Below, piece after piece: positions 8,046 through 17,086 of a stretch of DNA of 64,000 nucleotides. The notes under the pieces were generated by a model, which was given only the letters and a program-made list of their open reading frames with translations, did not search any database and was not told the DNA's origin. This DNA comes from Allobosea thiooxidans (GTDB lineage: Bacteria > Pseudomonadota > Alphaproteobacteria > Rhizobiales > Beijerinckiaceae): positions 7,501 to 71,500 of the forward strand of contig NZ_FUYX01000002.1 in assembly GCF_900168195.1 (NCBI RefSeq), read 5' to 3'. The translations under genes and the position numbers were made by a program. How positions within the stretch are numbered: the stretch's first letter is position 1; each line of letters opens with the position of its first letter.

Positions 8046-8882
8046 ATGACAATGCGAATCGATGAAGGCGCGGCGATGGGCACCAGCGCCCCCGTTTCCC
8101 GCGCGGTGAAGGACTTCGAGGCCGGGCTCGCCCGGCGCAAGCTGCTGGTCTATGTCTGCCAATTCGCCTTCGGCGTCGCCTTCCTGTCGTTCTGGCAGTG
8201 GGCGTCCGGCCGGCTGATCGACCCGTTCTTCATCTCCTCGCCCGCGGCGGTTTTCGGCAAGCTGTACACGTGGCTGCTGAACGGCGATCTGTTCAACCAT
8301 CTGTCGATCACGCTCTATGCGACCGCGATCGGCTTCGCGATCGGGTCGGCGATCGGCTTCTCGCTGGGGCTGCTGTTCGGCAAGTTCGCGTTCCTGGCCG
8401 AGGTGCTCGACCCCTACATCACGGCGCTCTACAGCATTCCGAAGCTCGCCCTGGCGCCGCTCTTCATCATCTGGTTCGGCATCGGCATCGAGTCGAAGAT
8501 CGCGGTCTCGGCCTCGATCGTCTTCTTCGTCGTGTTCCTGAACACCTTCTCAGGCGTGCGCGAGGTCAATCCGATCTTTATCCATGCCACCCAGATCATG
8601 GGCGCCTCGCAATGGGGCGTGATGCGGACCGTCATCATCCCCTCGGCGATGGCGTGGGTGATCACGGGTCTCAAGGTCTCGGTGCCCTATGCGCTGGTCG
8701 GCACGGTGATCGGCGAGTTCATGTCGGCCAATCGCGGTATCGGCTTCATCATCGCGCAGGCGACGGGGCTGTTCGACACCAACTCGGTCTTCGCCGGTAT
8801 TATCGTGCTGGCCTTCGTCGGCGCCGTGATCAACGGGCTGCTGAAAATCACCGAAGGTCATCTGCTGCGCTGGCGCGCCTGA
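8046..8882 (+). CDS. ABC transporter permease, TauC/SsuC type
   Basis: This 278-residue inner-membrane protein has about six hydrophobic segments. Its BPD-type coupling loop (the region HATQIMGASQWGVMRTVIIP) contains the conserved Ala-Gly/Ala-Ser turn that contacts the ATPase. It begins 3 bp after the ATPase stop and completes the importer. The following 140 bp contain no obvious gene before the lyase. Confidence 0.93.
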   Translation: MTMRIDEGAAMGTSAPVSRAVKDFEAGLARRKLLVYVCQFAFGVAFLSFWQWASGRLIDPFFISSPAAVFGKLYTWLLNGDLFNHLSITLYATAIGFAIGSAIGFSLGLLFGKFAFLAEVLDPYITALYSIPKLALAPLFIIWFGIGIESKIAVSASIVFFVVFLNTFSGVREVNPIFIHATQIMGASQWGVMRTVIIPSAMAWVITGLKVSVPYALVGTVIGEFMSANRGIGFIIAQATGLFDTNSVFAGIIVLAFVGAVINGLLKITEGHLLRWRA

Positions 8883-9022
8883 CACCCGGCGAGGCTGCCG
8901 CCCGCCCCATTGGAAACCTGCCGCGGCTTGCCCGGATCAGGGATACGGAATGTCATGATCGAACATCGCAACAGCTCCGGGCGCCTCCCGGGCGCCGGAA
9001 CTCTCCTGAAAGGGGACGTGTC

Positions 9023-9919
9023 GTGACGGGCGGCATCGATCTGCGCGAACGTCTGAGCCGATCCCGCATCCTTCTGACGCCCGGCGTCTACGACGCTCTG
9101 ACCGCGTCCCTGGCGGCGCGGGCGGGTTTCGAGGCGGCCTATGTCTCAGGCGCGGCCATCGCCTATACCCGGCTCGGCCGCCCCGATATCGGCCTGGTCT
9201 CGATGATCGAGGTCGCCGACACCATCCGCCTGATCCGCGACCGGGTGGAGCTGCCGCTCGTCGTCGATGCCGACACCGGCTATGGCAACGCGCTTAACGT
9301 TCAGCGCACGGTGCGCCTGTTCGAATCCGCGGGCGCCAACGCCATCCAGCTCGAGGACCAGACCTTCCCGAAGCGTTGTGGCCATCTCGCCGAAAAGGGT
9401 GTGATCCCGGCTGCCGAGATGGTCGGCAAGATCAAGGCAGCGGTCGATGCCCGTCAGGACCGGCGGACGCTCGTCGTCGCCCGCACCGATGCCCTGGCCG
9501 TCGACGGCTACCAATGCGCGCTCGACCGGGCAGGCCAGTATGTCGAGGCCGGTGCGGATCTGCTCTTCGTCGAGGCTCCGCAGTCACGTGAGCAGATGGA
9601 AGGTATCGTCGCGTGCCTCGGACACCGCGTTCCGCTGATGGCGAACATGGTCGAGGGTGGCCGCACACCGCTGGCCGACGCGCAGGATCTCGAGGCGATC
9701 GGCTATTCGCTGGTGATCTTCCCCGGCGGCATCGTCCGCGCGATCAGCCGCGCGGCCGAGGATTTCTATGCGACGCTGCAGCGTGACGGCACCACCGCTG
9801 CGATGCGTGATCGCATGTTCGATTTCGATGCGCTCAACGCCGTCATCGGCACCCCGGCAATGCTGGAGACCGGACGTCGCTACGAGGCTGAGACGATCCG
9901 GGAGCGCGCGGCCGAATGA
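9023..9919 (+). CDS. Isocitrate lyase/PEP mutase family C-C lyase (PrpB-like)
   Basis: This 298-residue member of the isocitrate lyase/phosphoenolpyruvate mutase superfamily shows VDADTGYGNALNV (metal-binding Asp pair), IQLEDQTFPKRCGHL with the catalytic-loop Cys, and VVARTDALA. The GTG start at 9023 is supported by AAAGGGGA six bases upstream. Family members split 2-methylisocitrate, 2,3-dimethylmalate or oxaloacetate-like acids into pyruvate or glyoxylate plus a short acid. Here it sits directly before and overlaps hyuB (ATGA). It would suit a final retro-aldol step after the LeuC-like hydratase; the true substrate is unknown. Confidence 0.88.
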   Translation: MTGGIDLRERLSRSRILLTPGVYDALTASLAARAGFEAAYVSGAAIAYTRLGRPDIGLVSMIEVADTIRLIRDRVELPLVVDADTGYGNALNVQRTVRLFESAGANAIQLEDQTFPKRCGHLAEKGVIPAAEMVGKIKAAVDARQDRRTLVVARTDALAVDGYQCALDRAGQYVEAGADLLFVEAPQSREQMEGIVACLGHRVPLMANMVEGGRTPLADAQDLEAIGYSLVIFPGGIVRAISRAAEDFYATLQRDGTTAAMRDRMFDFDALNAVIGTPAMLETGRRYEAETIRERAAE

Positions 9920-11655
9920 GGACGATCGATCCGGTCACGCTGGCCGTCCTGAAGGGGCGGCTCGAGCAGGTCGCCGACGAGATGGACGCGACGCTCTATC
10001 GCTCCGCCTTCAATCCGATCATCGCGGAAGCCCGCGACGCCTGCCACGGCCTCTACCATGCCAGGACCGGCGCGACGCTGGTGCAGGGGACCAAGGGCTT
10101 GCCTATCTTCGTCGGCGCGATGGCCTTCGCCGTCAAGGCGGTGATCGACAAGGTCGCCGCGGAAGGCGGCCTGCAGGAAGGCGACATCTTCCTGTTCAAC
10201 GACCCCTATGACGGCGGCACCCATCTCAACGACTTCCGTCTGGTGCAGCCGGTCTTCCGCGGTGGCGAGCTGTTCTGCTGGCTGGCCTCGGTCGGGCACT
10301 GGCTCGACATCGGCGGAAACGTGCCCGGCAACTTCAACGCGCGAGCCACCGAGAGCTTCCAGGAAGGCGTCCGCATTCCGCCGGTGAAGGTCGTGCGGGC
10401 CGGTGTCCTCGATAACGACATCGTCTCGATCCTCGCGGCCAACAGCCGCGTGCCCCAGTCCAACTGGGGCGACATGAACGGTCAGCTCAACGCACTCGCT
10501 CTGGGCAGCCGGCGCCTCGGCGCCCTGCTCGACGAATATGGCGAGGATACCGTCGAGGCCGCCTTCACCGCTTTCTCGGCAGGGGCCGAGGCGATGATGC
10601 GCGAGAACATCGGCGCTCTTCCGGATGGCACCTGGTCCTTCGAGGATTATCTCGACAATGACGGCATCGATGACGCGCCGCTGACCATCGCGCTCGACCT
10701 GACGATCGCCGGCAGCGAGATGACGCTGGATTTCTCGCGCTCCTCGCCCCCCTGCAAGGGGCCGCTCAACATCGCCTATTCGACCGCCGTCGCCTGCTGC
10801 TACGTGGCGCTGAAGCACGTCTTCACCGAGGTGCCGGCCAATGCCGGCTGCCTGGCGCCGATCCGCTTCGTCATTCCCGAGACCACCCTGCTCGGCGTCA
10901 AGGCGCCGAAGCCGGTTGGCGGTTACACCGAAACTATCCTGCGGGTGATCGGCGTGCTGTTCGGGGCACTGGGCAAGGTCGCGCCTGAGCAAGCCATGGC
11001 CGCGCCATTCGGCACCATCAACGCGTTGTCGCTCGCCGGCGCGCGTCCGCAGGGCGGGCGCTTCGTGATGTTCTCCTTCTTCGGCGGAGGTCTGGGCGGC
11101 AATCCGGAATCCGACGGGCTGAACCACGCCAACAACCCGATCTCGACGGCGACGATCCCGCCCGTCGAGATTCTGGAGGCCTCCTATCCGGTGATGTTCA
11201 CGCAATGGGCGCTGCGGCCCGACAGCGCGGGACCCGGCCGGCACCGTGGGGGCGTGGGCGCGATCTACGAGATCGAGACGCTGGCCGAGGGCACGACCGA
11301 TGTCTTCCTGCTCGGTGAACGGGGCAAGTATGCGCCTTTCGGCGTGCTGGGGGGCGGCGAGGCGGGGCTGAACAGCTTCGCCTGGCAGACGCAGGATGGC
11401 GAGGCCAGCCCGCCGCTTGTCTCCAAGGTCACTGATGTGCGTATCGGGCCTGGCCAGCGCGTCACGCTGCGGACGCCCGGGGGCGGCGGCTATGGCTCCC
11501 CCCTCGAGCGCCCGGCGGTGCGCGTCGCCCGCGACGTCGCCCTCGGCTTCGTCAGCATCGCAGCCGCGCGTGACAGCTACGGCGTCGTCATCGCAACCGA
11601 CGGAAGCGTCGACGAAGCCGCGACCGTAAGGCTTCGCCAGGAGAAAACAGCGTGA
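9916..11655 (+). CDS. Hydantoinase B/oxoprolinase family subunit
   Basis: This 579-residue protein is the HyuB-type subunit of an ATP-dependent cyclic amidohydrolase. It begins with the family opening MRTIDPVTLAVLKGRLEQVADEM and carries FNDPYDGGTHLNDFRLVQPVF, the glycine-rich FFGGGLGG and the C-terminal RVTLRTPGGGGYG blocks. It overlaps the preceding lyase by ATGA and the following hyuA by GTGA. HyuA/HyuB pairs hydrolyse hydantoins, N-methylhydantoin, 5-oxoproline, caprolactam or, in relatives, carboxylate acetone. Together with the amidase-like gene downstream this favours opening of a cyclic amide/imide ring, but the substrate is not determined. Confidence 0.92.
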   Translation: MRTIDPVTLAVLKGRLEQVADEMDATLYRSAFNPIIAEARDACHGLYHARTGATLVQGTKGLPIFVGAMAFAVKAVIDKVAAEGGLQEGDIFLFNDPYDGGTHLNDFRLVQPVFRGGELFCWLASVGHWLDIGGNVPGNFNARATESFQEGVRIPPVKVVRAGVLDNDIVSILAANSRVPQSNWGDMNGQLNALALGSRRLGALLDEYGEDTVEAAFTAFSAGAEAMMRENIGALPDGTWSFEDYLDNDGIDDAPLTIALDLTIAGSEMTLDFSRSSPPCKGPLNIAYSTAVACCYVALKHVFTEVPANAGCLAPIRFVIPETTLLGVKAPKPVGGYTETILRVIGVLFGALGKVAPEQAMAAPFGTINALSLAGARPQGGRFVMFSFFGGGLGGNPESDGLNHANNPISTATIPPVEILEASYPVMFTQWALRPDSAGPGRHRGGVGAIYEIETLAEGTTDVFLLGERGKYAPFGVLGGGEAGLNSFAWQTQDGEASPPLVSKVTDVRIGPGQRVTLRTPGGGGYGSPLERPAVRVARDVALGFVSIAAARDSYGVVIATDGSVDEAATVRLRQEKTA

Positions 11656-13715
11656 GCCGCCAGTCTTCATCCATGGTCGGCGTCGATGTCGGCGGCACGT
11701 TCACGGATCTGTTCTTCTACGACGAAGCCAGCCGCAGCTTCAAAACCGGCAAGGTCCCGTCGAACCGCGGCAACGAGGCGGTCGGCTTCCTCGACGGGCT
11801 TCGCAGCGTCTGCGACCTGGCTTCCCTCGGAGCTGTCGTTCACGGTACGACGGTCGGGACCAACGCGCTGCTGGAGCGCAAGGGCGCTCGCATCGGGCTG
11901 ATCACCACCCAGGGCTTCCGCGACGTTCTTGAGATGCGGCGCCGCGACAGGCGGGCGACCTGGGGCCTGTGGGGCGATTTCGAGCCGGTGGTGCCGCGCG
12001 ACATGCGCCTGGAGGTCGAGGAACGCGTCCTCGCCGACGGCACGGTGCGCCAGCCCGTCGCCCCAGATAGGGTTCGCGAAGCGGCCGAGGAACTGCTGCG
12101 GCGCGGTGCGCGGGCGCTCGCCATCGTCTTCATCAACGCCTATGCCAACGACGCCAACGAGCGGGCTGCGCTGGAAGCGGCCCGCGCGGTCTGGCCCAAC
12201 GACCATGTCGGCGCCTCCACCCAGATCCTGCCCGAGATCCGCGAATTCGAGCGCAGTTCGACGACCGCGCTGAATGCCTATCTGCAGCCGGTGGTGGGCT
12301 CCTATCTCGGCAAGCTCGACGCTGCCCTGAAGGAGGAGCGTTTCTCGGGCAGCTTCCACATCGTGCAATCCAATGGTGGTGTGATGTCGACCGCGACCGC
12401 CCGGCACCTGCCGGTGCGCACGGCACTCTCGGGTCCTGCGGCCGGCGTCATCGCCGCGACGGCGATCTGCAAGGCCGCAGGCTACGACAACATCATCACC
12501 GGCGATCTCGGCGGCACTTCCTTCGACGTCTCCCTCGTCGCTGACGGCGTGCCGGCACTCGCCGCCCAGACGACGATCGATTTCGGCCTCGTCATTCGCA
12601 CGCCGATGATCGAGATCAGCACGATCGGAGCCGGCGGCGGCTCGATCGCCTCGGTCGACAGCGGGGGCATGCTGCAGGTCGGGCCGGAAAGCGCCGGCTC
12701 GGTGCCGGGCCCGGTCTGCTATGGCCAGGGTAACGACCGTCCGACCCTCACCGACGCGAATGTGGTGTTGGGGCGGATCAATGCGGAGCGCCCGATCGGC
12801 GGCAAGCTGCAGCGGCTCGACGTTGAGAGCGCGAAAGCCGCGATCGAGACCCATGTCGGCAAGCCGCTCGGCATCGATCCGATGGAAGCGGCCGAGGCGA
12901 TCGTGCGCATCGCCAATGCCCGCATGGCCGGCGCGATCCGGCTGGTGTCGATCGAGCGTGGGCACGACCCGCAGATCTTCACGGCGGTGCCGTTCGGCGG
13001 CGGCGGCGCCTTGCATGTCGGCGCGCTGATCAAGGATGTCGGCTTGAAATCGGCGTTGGTTCCGCGCTTCCCCGGCGTGACCAGCGCGCTCGGTTGCGTG
13101 ATCGCCGATGTGCGGCACGACCAGGTGCTCACGGTCAATCTCGACCTCGACACCTTCGATCCGGGCGCTCTCGACGAGCGCATGGTCGCCGCCGGCCGCG
13201 ATGCGCGCGCCGTCGTCGAGGAGGCCGGGCTCTCGGTCTCCCAAATCGATGTCGTCTACGAATTCGACATGCATTATCTCGGGCAGACGCACACGATCGG
13301 CGTCCCCTTGCCGGTGACCCTGGATGCCGGGACCACCGGCCTGACGCGCGAGATCGTCCGTGACGCCTTCGAGAGCGCCTATCAGAAGGCCTTCAGCCGG
13401 CTTTTGCCCGGCATCGGGGTGAGGATCGTCTCGCTGCGCACGGCCGCGATCGGCCGCCGGCTGCCTTTCGATCTCGGCGTGCTGGCGCCCGAGCCTTCCG
13501 CCTCCATCGCGGCTGCGAGCCGCGGCAGCCGGCAGGTCTGGTTCGACGGTACCTGGCATGAGACCGCGATCTATGCGCGGCTCGAGCTGCCGGTCGGTGC
13601 CGAGATCGACGGCCCCGCCATCCTCGAGCAGCCCGACGCCACGACAGTCGTCGATCCGGGCTTGCGGGCGCGCGTCGACGCCTTCGGCAACGTCATCGTG
13701 GAGTTCCTGCCGTGA
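11652..13715 (+). CDS. Hydantoinase A/oxoprolinase family ATP-binding subunit
   Basis: This 687-residue ASKHA-fold ATPase subunit is the partner of HyuB. It has the N-terminal phosphate-binding motif VGVDVGGTFTDLFFYD, then VVHGTTVGTNALLERKGA, the second glycine motif GDLGGTSFDVSLVADG, and GAGGGSIA. The length is normal for HyuA. It starts with GTG embedded in the HyuB stop (GTGA), implying coupled translation and 1:1 subunits. It activates the amide carbonyl with ATP so that the ring can be opened. Confidence 0.93.
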   Translation: MSRQSSSMVGVDVGGTFTDLFFYDEASRSFKTGKVPSNRGNEAVGFLDGLRSVCDLASLGAVVHGTTVGTNALLERKGARIGLITTQGFRDVLEMRRRDRRATWGLWGDFEPVVPRDMRLEVEERVLADGTVRQPVAPDRVREAAEELLRRGARALAIVFINAYANDANERAALEAARAVWPNDHVGASTQILPEIREFERSSTTALNAYLQPVVGSYLGKLDAALKEERFSGSFHIVQSNGGVMSTATARHLPVRTALSGPAAGVIAATAICKAAGYDNIITGDLGGTSFDVSLVADGVPALAAQTTIDFGLVIRTPMIEISTIGAGGGSIASVDSGGMLQVGPESAGSVPGPVCYGQGNDRPTLTDANVVLGRINAERPIGGKLQRLDVESAKAAIETHVGKPLGIDPMEAAEAIVRIANARMAGAIRLVSIERGHDPQIFTAVPFGGGGALHVGALIKDVGLKSALVPRFPGVTSALGCVIADVRHDQVLTVNLDLDTFDPGALDERMVAAGRDARAVVEEAGLSVSQIDVVYEFDMHYLGQTHTIGVPLPVTLDAGTTGLTREIVRDAFESAYQKAFSRLLPGIGVRIVSLRTAAIGRRLPFDLGVLAPEPSASIAAASRGSRQVWFDGTWHETAIYARLELPVGAEIDGPAILEQPDATTVVDPGLRARVDAFGNVIVEFLP

Positions 13716-14323
13716 AAACGCCCCTTTGTCCCGAGAGGACCGCGCTGCTGATCGTCGATCTGCAGAACGATTTCGTCCACCCGAACGGCGCCTATGGCCG
13801 CGCCGGGCAGGGAGCGGCCGAAATCGCGGCGCTGCCGGAAAGGCTCGCACCGCTCGCGCAGGGGCTGCGCGCCAAGGGCGGCTTCGTGATCTCGACCCAG
13901 TTCACGCTCGTGCCGGCGAAGGGCGGCGAGCCCTTGATCTCGCCGCATCTCAGGGAACTGCGGCCCTTTCTCGCCAAGGGCGATTTCCTGCCGGGAGCCT
14001 GGGGGCACCAGCTCGTCGACGTGCTGCAGCCTGCCGATCTGACGATCGAGAAGATCGCCTATTCGGCATTCTACATGACGCGGCTCGAATGGTGCCTGCG
14101 CAAATGCGGCATCGAGAAACTCTATGTCGGCGGCATCGTCACCAATGGCGGCGTCGCCTCGACGGTGCGGGACGCCCATGTCCGCGACCTCGCGGTCTCG
14201 GTGCTGGCCGATGGCTGCGCCGCCTTCAGCCCGCAGGTCCACGAGACGGCCATCGCCGCGCTGAAGCCCGTCTGCCCGGTCGTCACCATCGCCGACGCGC
14301 TCCGCGAGCTTGGTGCCGCATGA
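13712..14323 (+). CDS. Isochorismatase-like protein lacking the catalytic Cys
   Basis: This 203-residue isochorismatase-fold protein starts with GTG overlapping the hyuA stop. The catalytic Asp is D16 in LLIVDLQNDF and the Lys is K114 in TIEKIAYSAF. The nucleophile segment, usually TNVCV in cysteine hydrolases, reads TNGGV, so Gly147 replaces the Cys. Family enzymes next to hydantoinases are normally N-carbamoyl amidases needing that Cys. Isochorismatases such as PhzD also lack it, because they use acid catalysis. So this protein either performs a non-thiol reaction or is inactive. It is followed by ATGA overlap with the CMD-like gene. Confidence 0.88.
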   Translation: MKTPLCPERTALLIVDLQNDFVHPNGAYGRAGQGAAEIAALPERLAPLAQGLRAKGGFVISTQFTLVPAKGGEPLISPHLRELRPFLAKGDFLPGAWGHQLVDVLQPADLTIEKIAYSAFYMTRLEWCLRKCGIEKLYVGGIVTNGGVASTVRDAHVRDLAVSVLADGCAAFSPQVHETAIAALKPVCPVVTIADALRELGAA

Positions 14324-15030
14324 ATTCACCGCGCGACGAGGGCGATGAGCTGCGCATGCGCATCGAGGCGCTGCGCAAGACACGCGGGTTCCTGCTGCCG
14401 CACCATGGCGCGCTGGCGACAGGGGCTCCCGACCTGCTGGACGCCTATTTCGGGATGTATCGGGCGCTGACGCTGACGGAGCGGCACCTGACGCCCTTCG
14501 AGCGCGAGGTCGTCTGGCTCGCCATCTTGATCGCGGCCAAGGAGGCGATCGGCACCCACCATGTCGAGCTTTTCTTCGCAACCGGCGGAACGCAAGCCCA
14601 GGCCGCGCTGATCACGAAGCTGAGCGCGATGGCGCTGGGCGCCGAGGCCTATGCCTTTATGGGCGGCAACTGGGGCGAGCACTTTCCCGCGCTCGAGGGA
14701 GACGCCGCCTATCTGGGTGCGATCGATGCGCTGATGGAGGAGGCGGTTCTACCGCGCGCGACATGCCATCTGGCGCTTGCCGCCCTGCAGGCGACTCTTG
14801 GGCGAAAGTGGGGCCTGACAGCCCATATCAAGGCGCTCTATCGCCTGAATGGGTCCGAGGATGCGCTTGTCGAGGCCTTGAGCCTGATCATGTGGCCGGT
14901 CGGGGTCAATCATTTCCTCGACGCCTGCGGTGTCTGGGCGGAGTTGATGGCCAATGGCGTGGTGACCCCGTCCGAGCGCTACAGGGTGTGGGCTGAAACA
15001 CCGCGCCAAGGCGGCCATCCTACTCGCTAG
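14320..15030 (+). CDS. Second carboxymuconolactone decarboxylase-like protein
   Basis: This 236-residue AhpD/CMD-like protein closes the operon, overlapping the isochorismatase-like gene by ATGA. It shares with the protein encoded at 2465-3172 the opening RGFLLPHHGALAT, the EREVVWLAILIAAKEAIGTHH helix and the C-terminal VWAE...RQGG pattern. It also lacks the CxxC motif. Two copies of the same unusual family at opposite ends of one regulon suggest either sequential steps or a heteromeric complex. The exact function is unknown. Confidence 0.75.
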   Translation: MNSPRDEGDELRMRIEALRKTRGFLLPHHGALATGAPDLLDAYFGMYRALTLTERHLTPFEREVVWLAILIAAKEAIGTHHVELFFATGGTQAQAALITKLSAMALGAEAYAFMGGNWGEHFPALEGDAAYLGAIDALMEEAVLPRATCHLALAALQATLGRKWGLTAHIKALYRLNGSEDALVEALSLIMWPVGVNHFLDACGVWAELMANGVVTPSERYRVWAETPRQGGHPTR

Positions 15031-15391
15031 CTGTGGAATCTCGACAGGTGCGAGCCTTGGTCGGCATTGAAGATCTCCGGCTTGCTTAAGCGGGCCAGGG
15101 CTTCGACTGCCTCGATCTAGAAGACGGTGCCATCGTGATCGAGAGCTCAGCCGAAGTCGGCCCGTTGCCGACTTTGAACAGGGCGCTCGGCCTGATTGAG
15201 GCCATCGCCTCGCCGGCGCATTGCCCCACTGCCAGAACGTCATACCGGCGTCGCGGGGCGCGATGCTAGCTCTGAGTCGCGGCGACACGGCAGGGGGACG
15301 GGCGCGCTCAGGATGCGTCCGAGCAAAACAACCCCGCACATCACCGCAATGCGAATTTGGGGAGCTTCGGCTCCCCGATGGGGAATGGCCT
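15031..15391. other. Intergenic stretch, no intact gene
   Basis: These 361 bases separate the catabolic operon from an autotransporter remnant. I see no intact gene. A 50-codon open stretch (about 15098-15269) reads like protein but has no start or recognisable family. A perfect 7-bp hairpin sits at its right end. Confidence 0.5.
15359..15376. repeat. Perfect GGGGAGC/GCTCCCC hairpin with TTCG loop
   Basis: GGGGAGC-TTCG-GCTCCCC is a perfect 7-bp stem with a very stable tetraloop, 15 bp before the likely start codon of the decayed autotransporter gene. No T-tract follows, so it is not a classical terminator. It could be a 5' leader element or a short dispersed palindromic repeat. Confidence 0.5.
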
Positions 15392-16930
15392 ATGCCTGCC
15401 AAGATGTCTGATCGCCTCGCCTTCGGATTGGGGAAGCGCCATCGTGGCAGGATGACGCCGCTCTTCGGGCACCTGCTCGGCAGTGGCTCCGTCATTGCGC
15501 TTATCGCGCTAGGCGTTGCAGCACCGTCTGACGCCTGAGCTGATGGCGGCCGAGGCGGGGCGGGCGGCACCATCGCTGGCTCTACCCCGGGAGCGGCCGG
15601 CGGCGTCGATGGAGCGGCTGCGGAGGCGGTTGGCAAGGACGGCCTCTACAGGGCCAACGCAAACACAGGGTCCGGCGGCGGCGGCGCGGTCGATCTCACC
15701 ACGGGCTTCGGCGCTCATGGCGGAGCAAGGGGGGCTGGGGGTCTTAGCACCGGGATCGGCCAGGTCCATGGCACTGCCGGAGCAACCGGCGCCGCAGGTG
15801 CGGTCGTGACCACATTGCAGACCTTCAGCGCCGCGATCACCGGCGGAACGGGTGGCGCCGGCCAAACAGCGGTCAACAATGTCAATACGACGGGCGGCGG
15901 TGGTGGTGGCGGCGTTGGCGTCACCGCTACGGCCGATGTCTCCGTCACTGCAACTGGCAGGCTGACCGGTGGCGCGGGCTGGACGCAGATCAATGCCGGC
16001 AGCGGCGGCGGCGGCGTCGGGTTGTTCTCTTCCGCCAATGTCATGGTCATGGCGGGTGGGCAGATCACCGGTGGAGCTGGGAAATACGACCAGTACCATG
16101 GCAGGCGGTGGCGGTGGCATGGGAGTCCTGCTGGTCTCCGGCGGCACATTGAACAACAGCGGCATCATCCACGGCGGAGCAGGCGGCAGCGGCGGCCTGA
16201 CAGGCGATGGCGGTGATGGCGGAGCTGGCGTCCTTTTGACGGCCGGCGGAACCGTCATCAACGCGGCCGGCGGCTCAATCATCGGCGGCGCGGGTGGGGC
16301 CGCGCGCTACAACCCGGCCATGGAGCCGCGCGCCGGCCTCGGCGGCGCCGGCGTCAAGGGCGCTGGCATCACCCTGGTCAATGCCGGCACGATCACCGGC
16401 GCGATGGGCGGCACCGCCTCCGGCGCCGGTGCGCCGGTTTTAGTCCGGGCCGCGGCTGTGCAGTTCACGGGCGGGGTCAACTTACTGGAGATTCACGTCG
16501 GCTCGACGATCACCAGCAACGTCCTGGCCTACAGCGCCGCCGACGCCAGCTTCGGCGTCTCCGCCATCGGCGCAGCGGCCCAGTATCAGGGCTTCGGCGT
16601 CTATGAGAAAAGCGGCGCCAGCACCTGGACCCTGACCGGCGTCACCTCGGCGTTGACGCCCTGGACCCTGAGCCAGGGCGCTTTGTCGATCGCCTCCGAC
16701 GACGCCTTGGGGGCGTCTTCCGGCGGCCTCATCTTCAATGGCGGCACGCTGCGGCTCGATGCGGATCTGAGCTCTGCGCGCAGCATCGCCGTCACTGCGG
16801 CAGGCGGCACCGTCGACACGCAAGGCAACAGCGGCCTCCTCAGCAGTCCCATCGCGGGGGCTGGCGCTCTCACCAAGACCGGCACGGGAACGCTGACGCT
16901 GACCGGCGACAACAGCTATAACGGCGGCAC
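15392..16930 (+). pseudogene. Degraded autotransporter (beta-helix passenger) gene
   Basis: The frame from ATG 15392 encodes a long signal-peptide-like leader (hydrophobic SGSVIALIALGVAAPSDA) and hits a TGA at 15536-15538. The same frame then stays open with Gly/Ala/Thr-rich passenger repeats (GGRGGAGGTIAG, AAITGGTGGAGQTAVNN) until about 16085-16108. There a frameshift moves coding to another frame, which continues with GGTLNNSGIIHGGAGGSGG, NAGTITGAMGG and the autotransporter-associated strand repeat TGTLTLTGDNSYNGGTT. Homology stops near 16930 and the beta-barrel translocator is absent. One nonsense change, one frameshift and a 3' truncation make it a clear remnant of a surface-displayed protein. 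Confidence 0.8.
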
Positions 16931-17086
16931 GACGCCGCCTCCGATCGTGGTGAGAACGCAGCCAAGAAGCCAGATGCGGGCGGTGGTGAACGTCCGATAG
17001 CGGTAGGCGATCGCGGCCCAGATGATCGCGACGGTCATCGAGTTCAGCAGAATGACGATGTACAGCGTCAGAAAATCAAGCTTCAT
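16931..17086 (-). pseudogene. 5' fragment of a membrane GGDEF (diguanylate cyclase) gene
   Basis: Reading leftward from ATG 17086, preceded by a good GGAGG site, the sequence gives MKLDFLTLYIVILLNSMTVA, then AIIWAAIAYRYRTFTTARIW and LLGCVLTTIGGGV. This is the two-helix membrane start typical of a group of GGDEF proteins in Hyphomicrobiales. It ends within about 50 codons at the point where the autotransporter remnant also ends. The catalytic GGDEF domain is missing. The identification rests on family memory of this N-terminus. Confidence 0.6.

Noticed and set aside
9916..13715. Naming HyuAB as 5-oxoprolinase, N-methylhydantoinase or acetone carboxylase
   Set aside because: All share the same domains. 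A gamma subunit typical of acetone carboxylase is absent, and the neighbours do not single out one substrate.
15098..15269. A protein-like 50-codon stretch upstream of the autotransporter remnant
   Set aside because: No start codon or ribosome site, bounded by stops, and no recognised family; it may be a fragment but cannot be supported.
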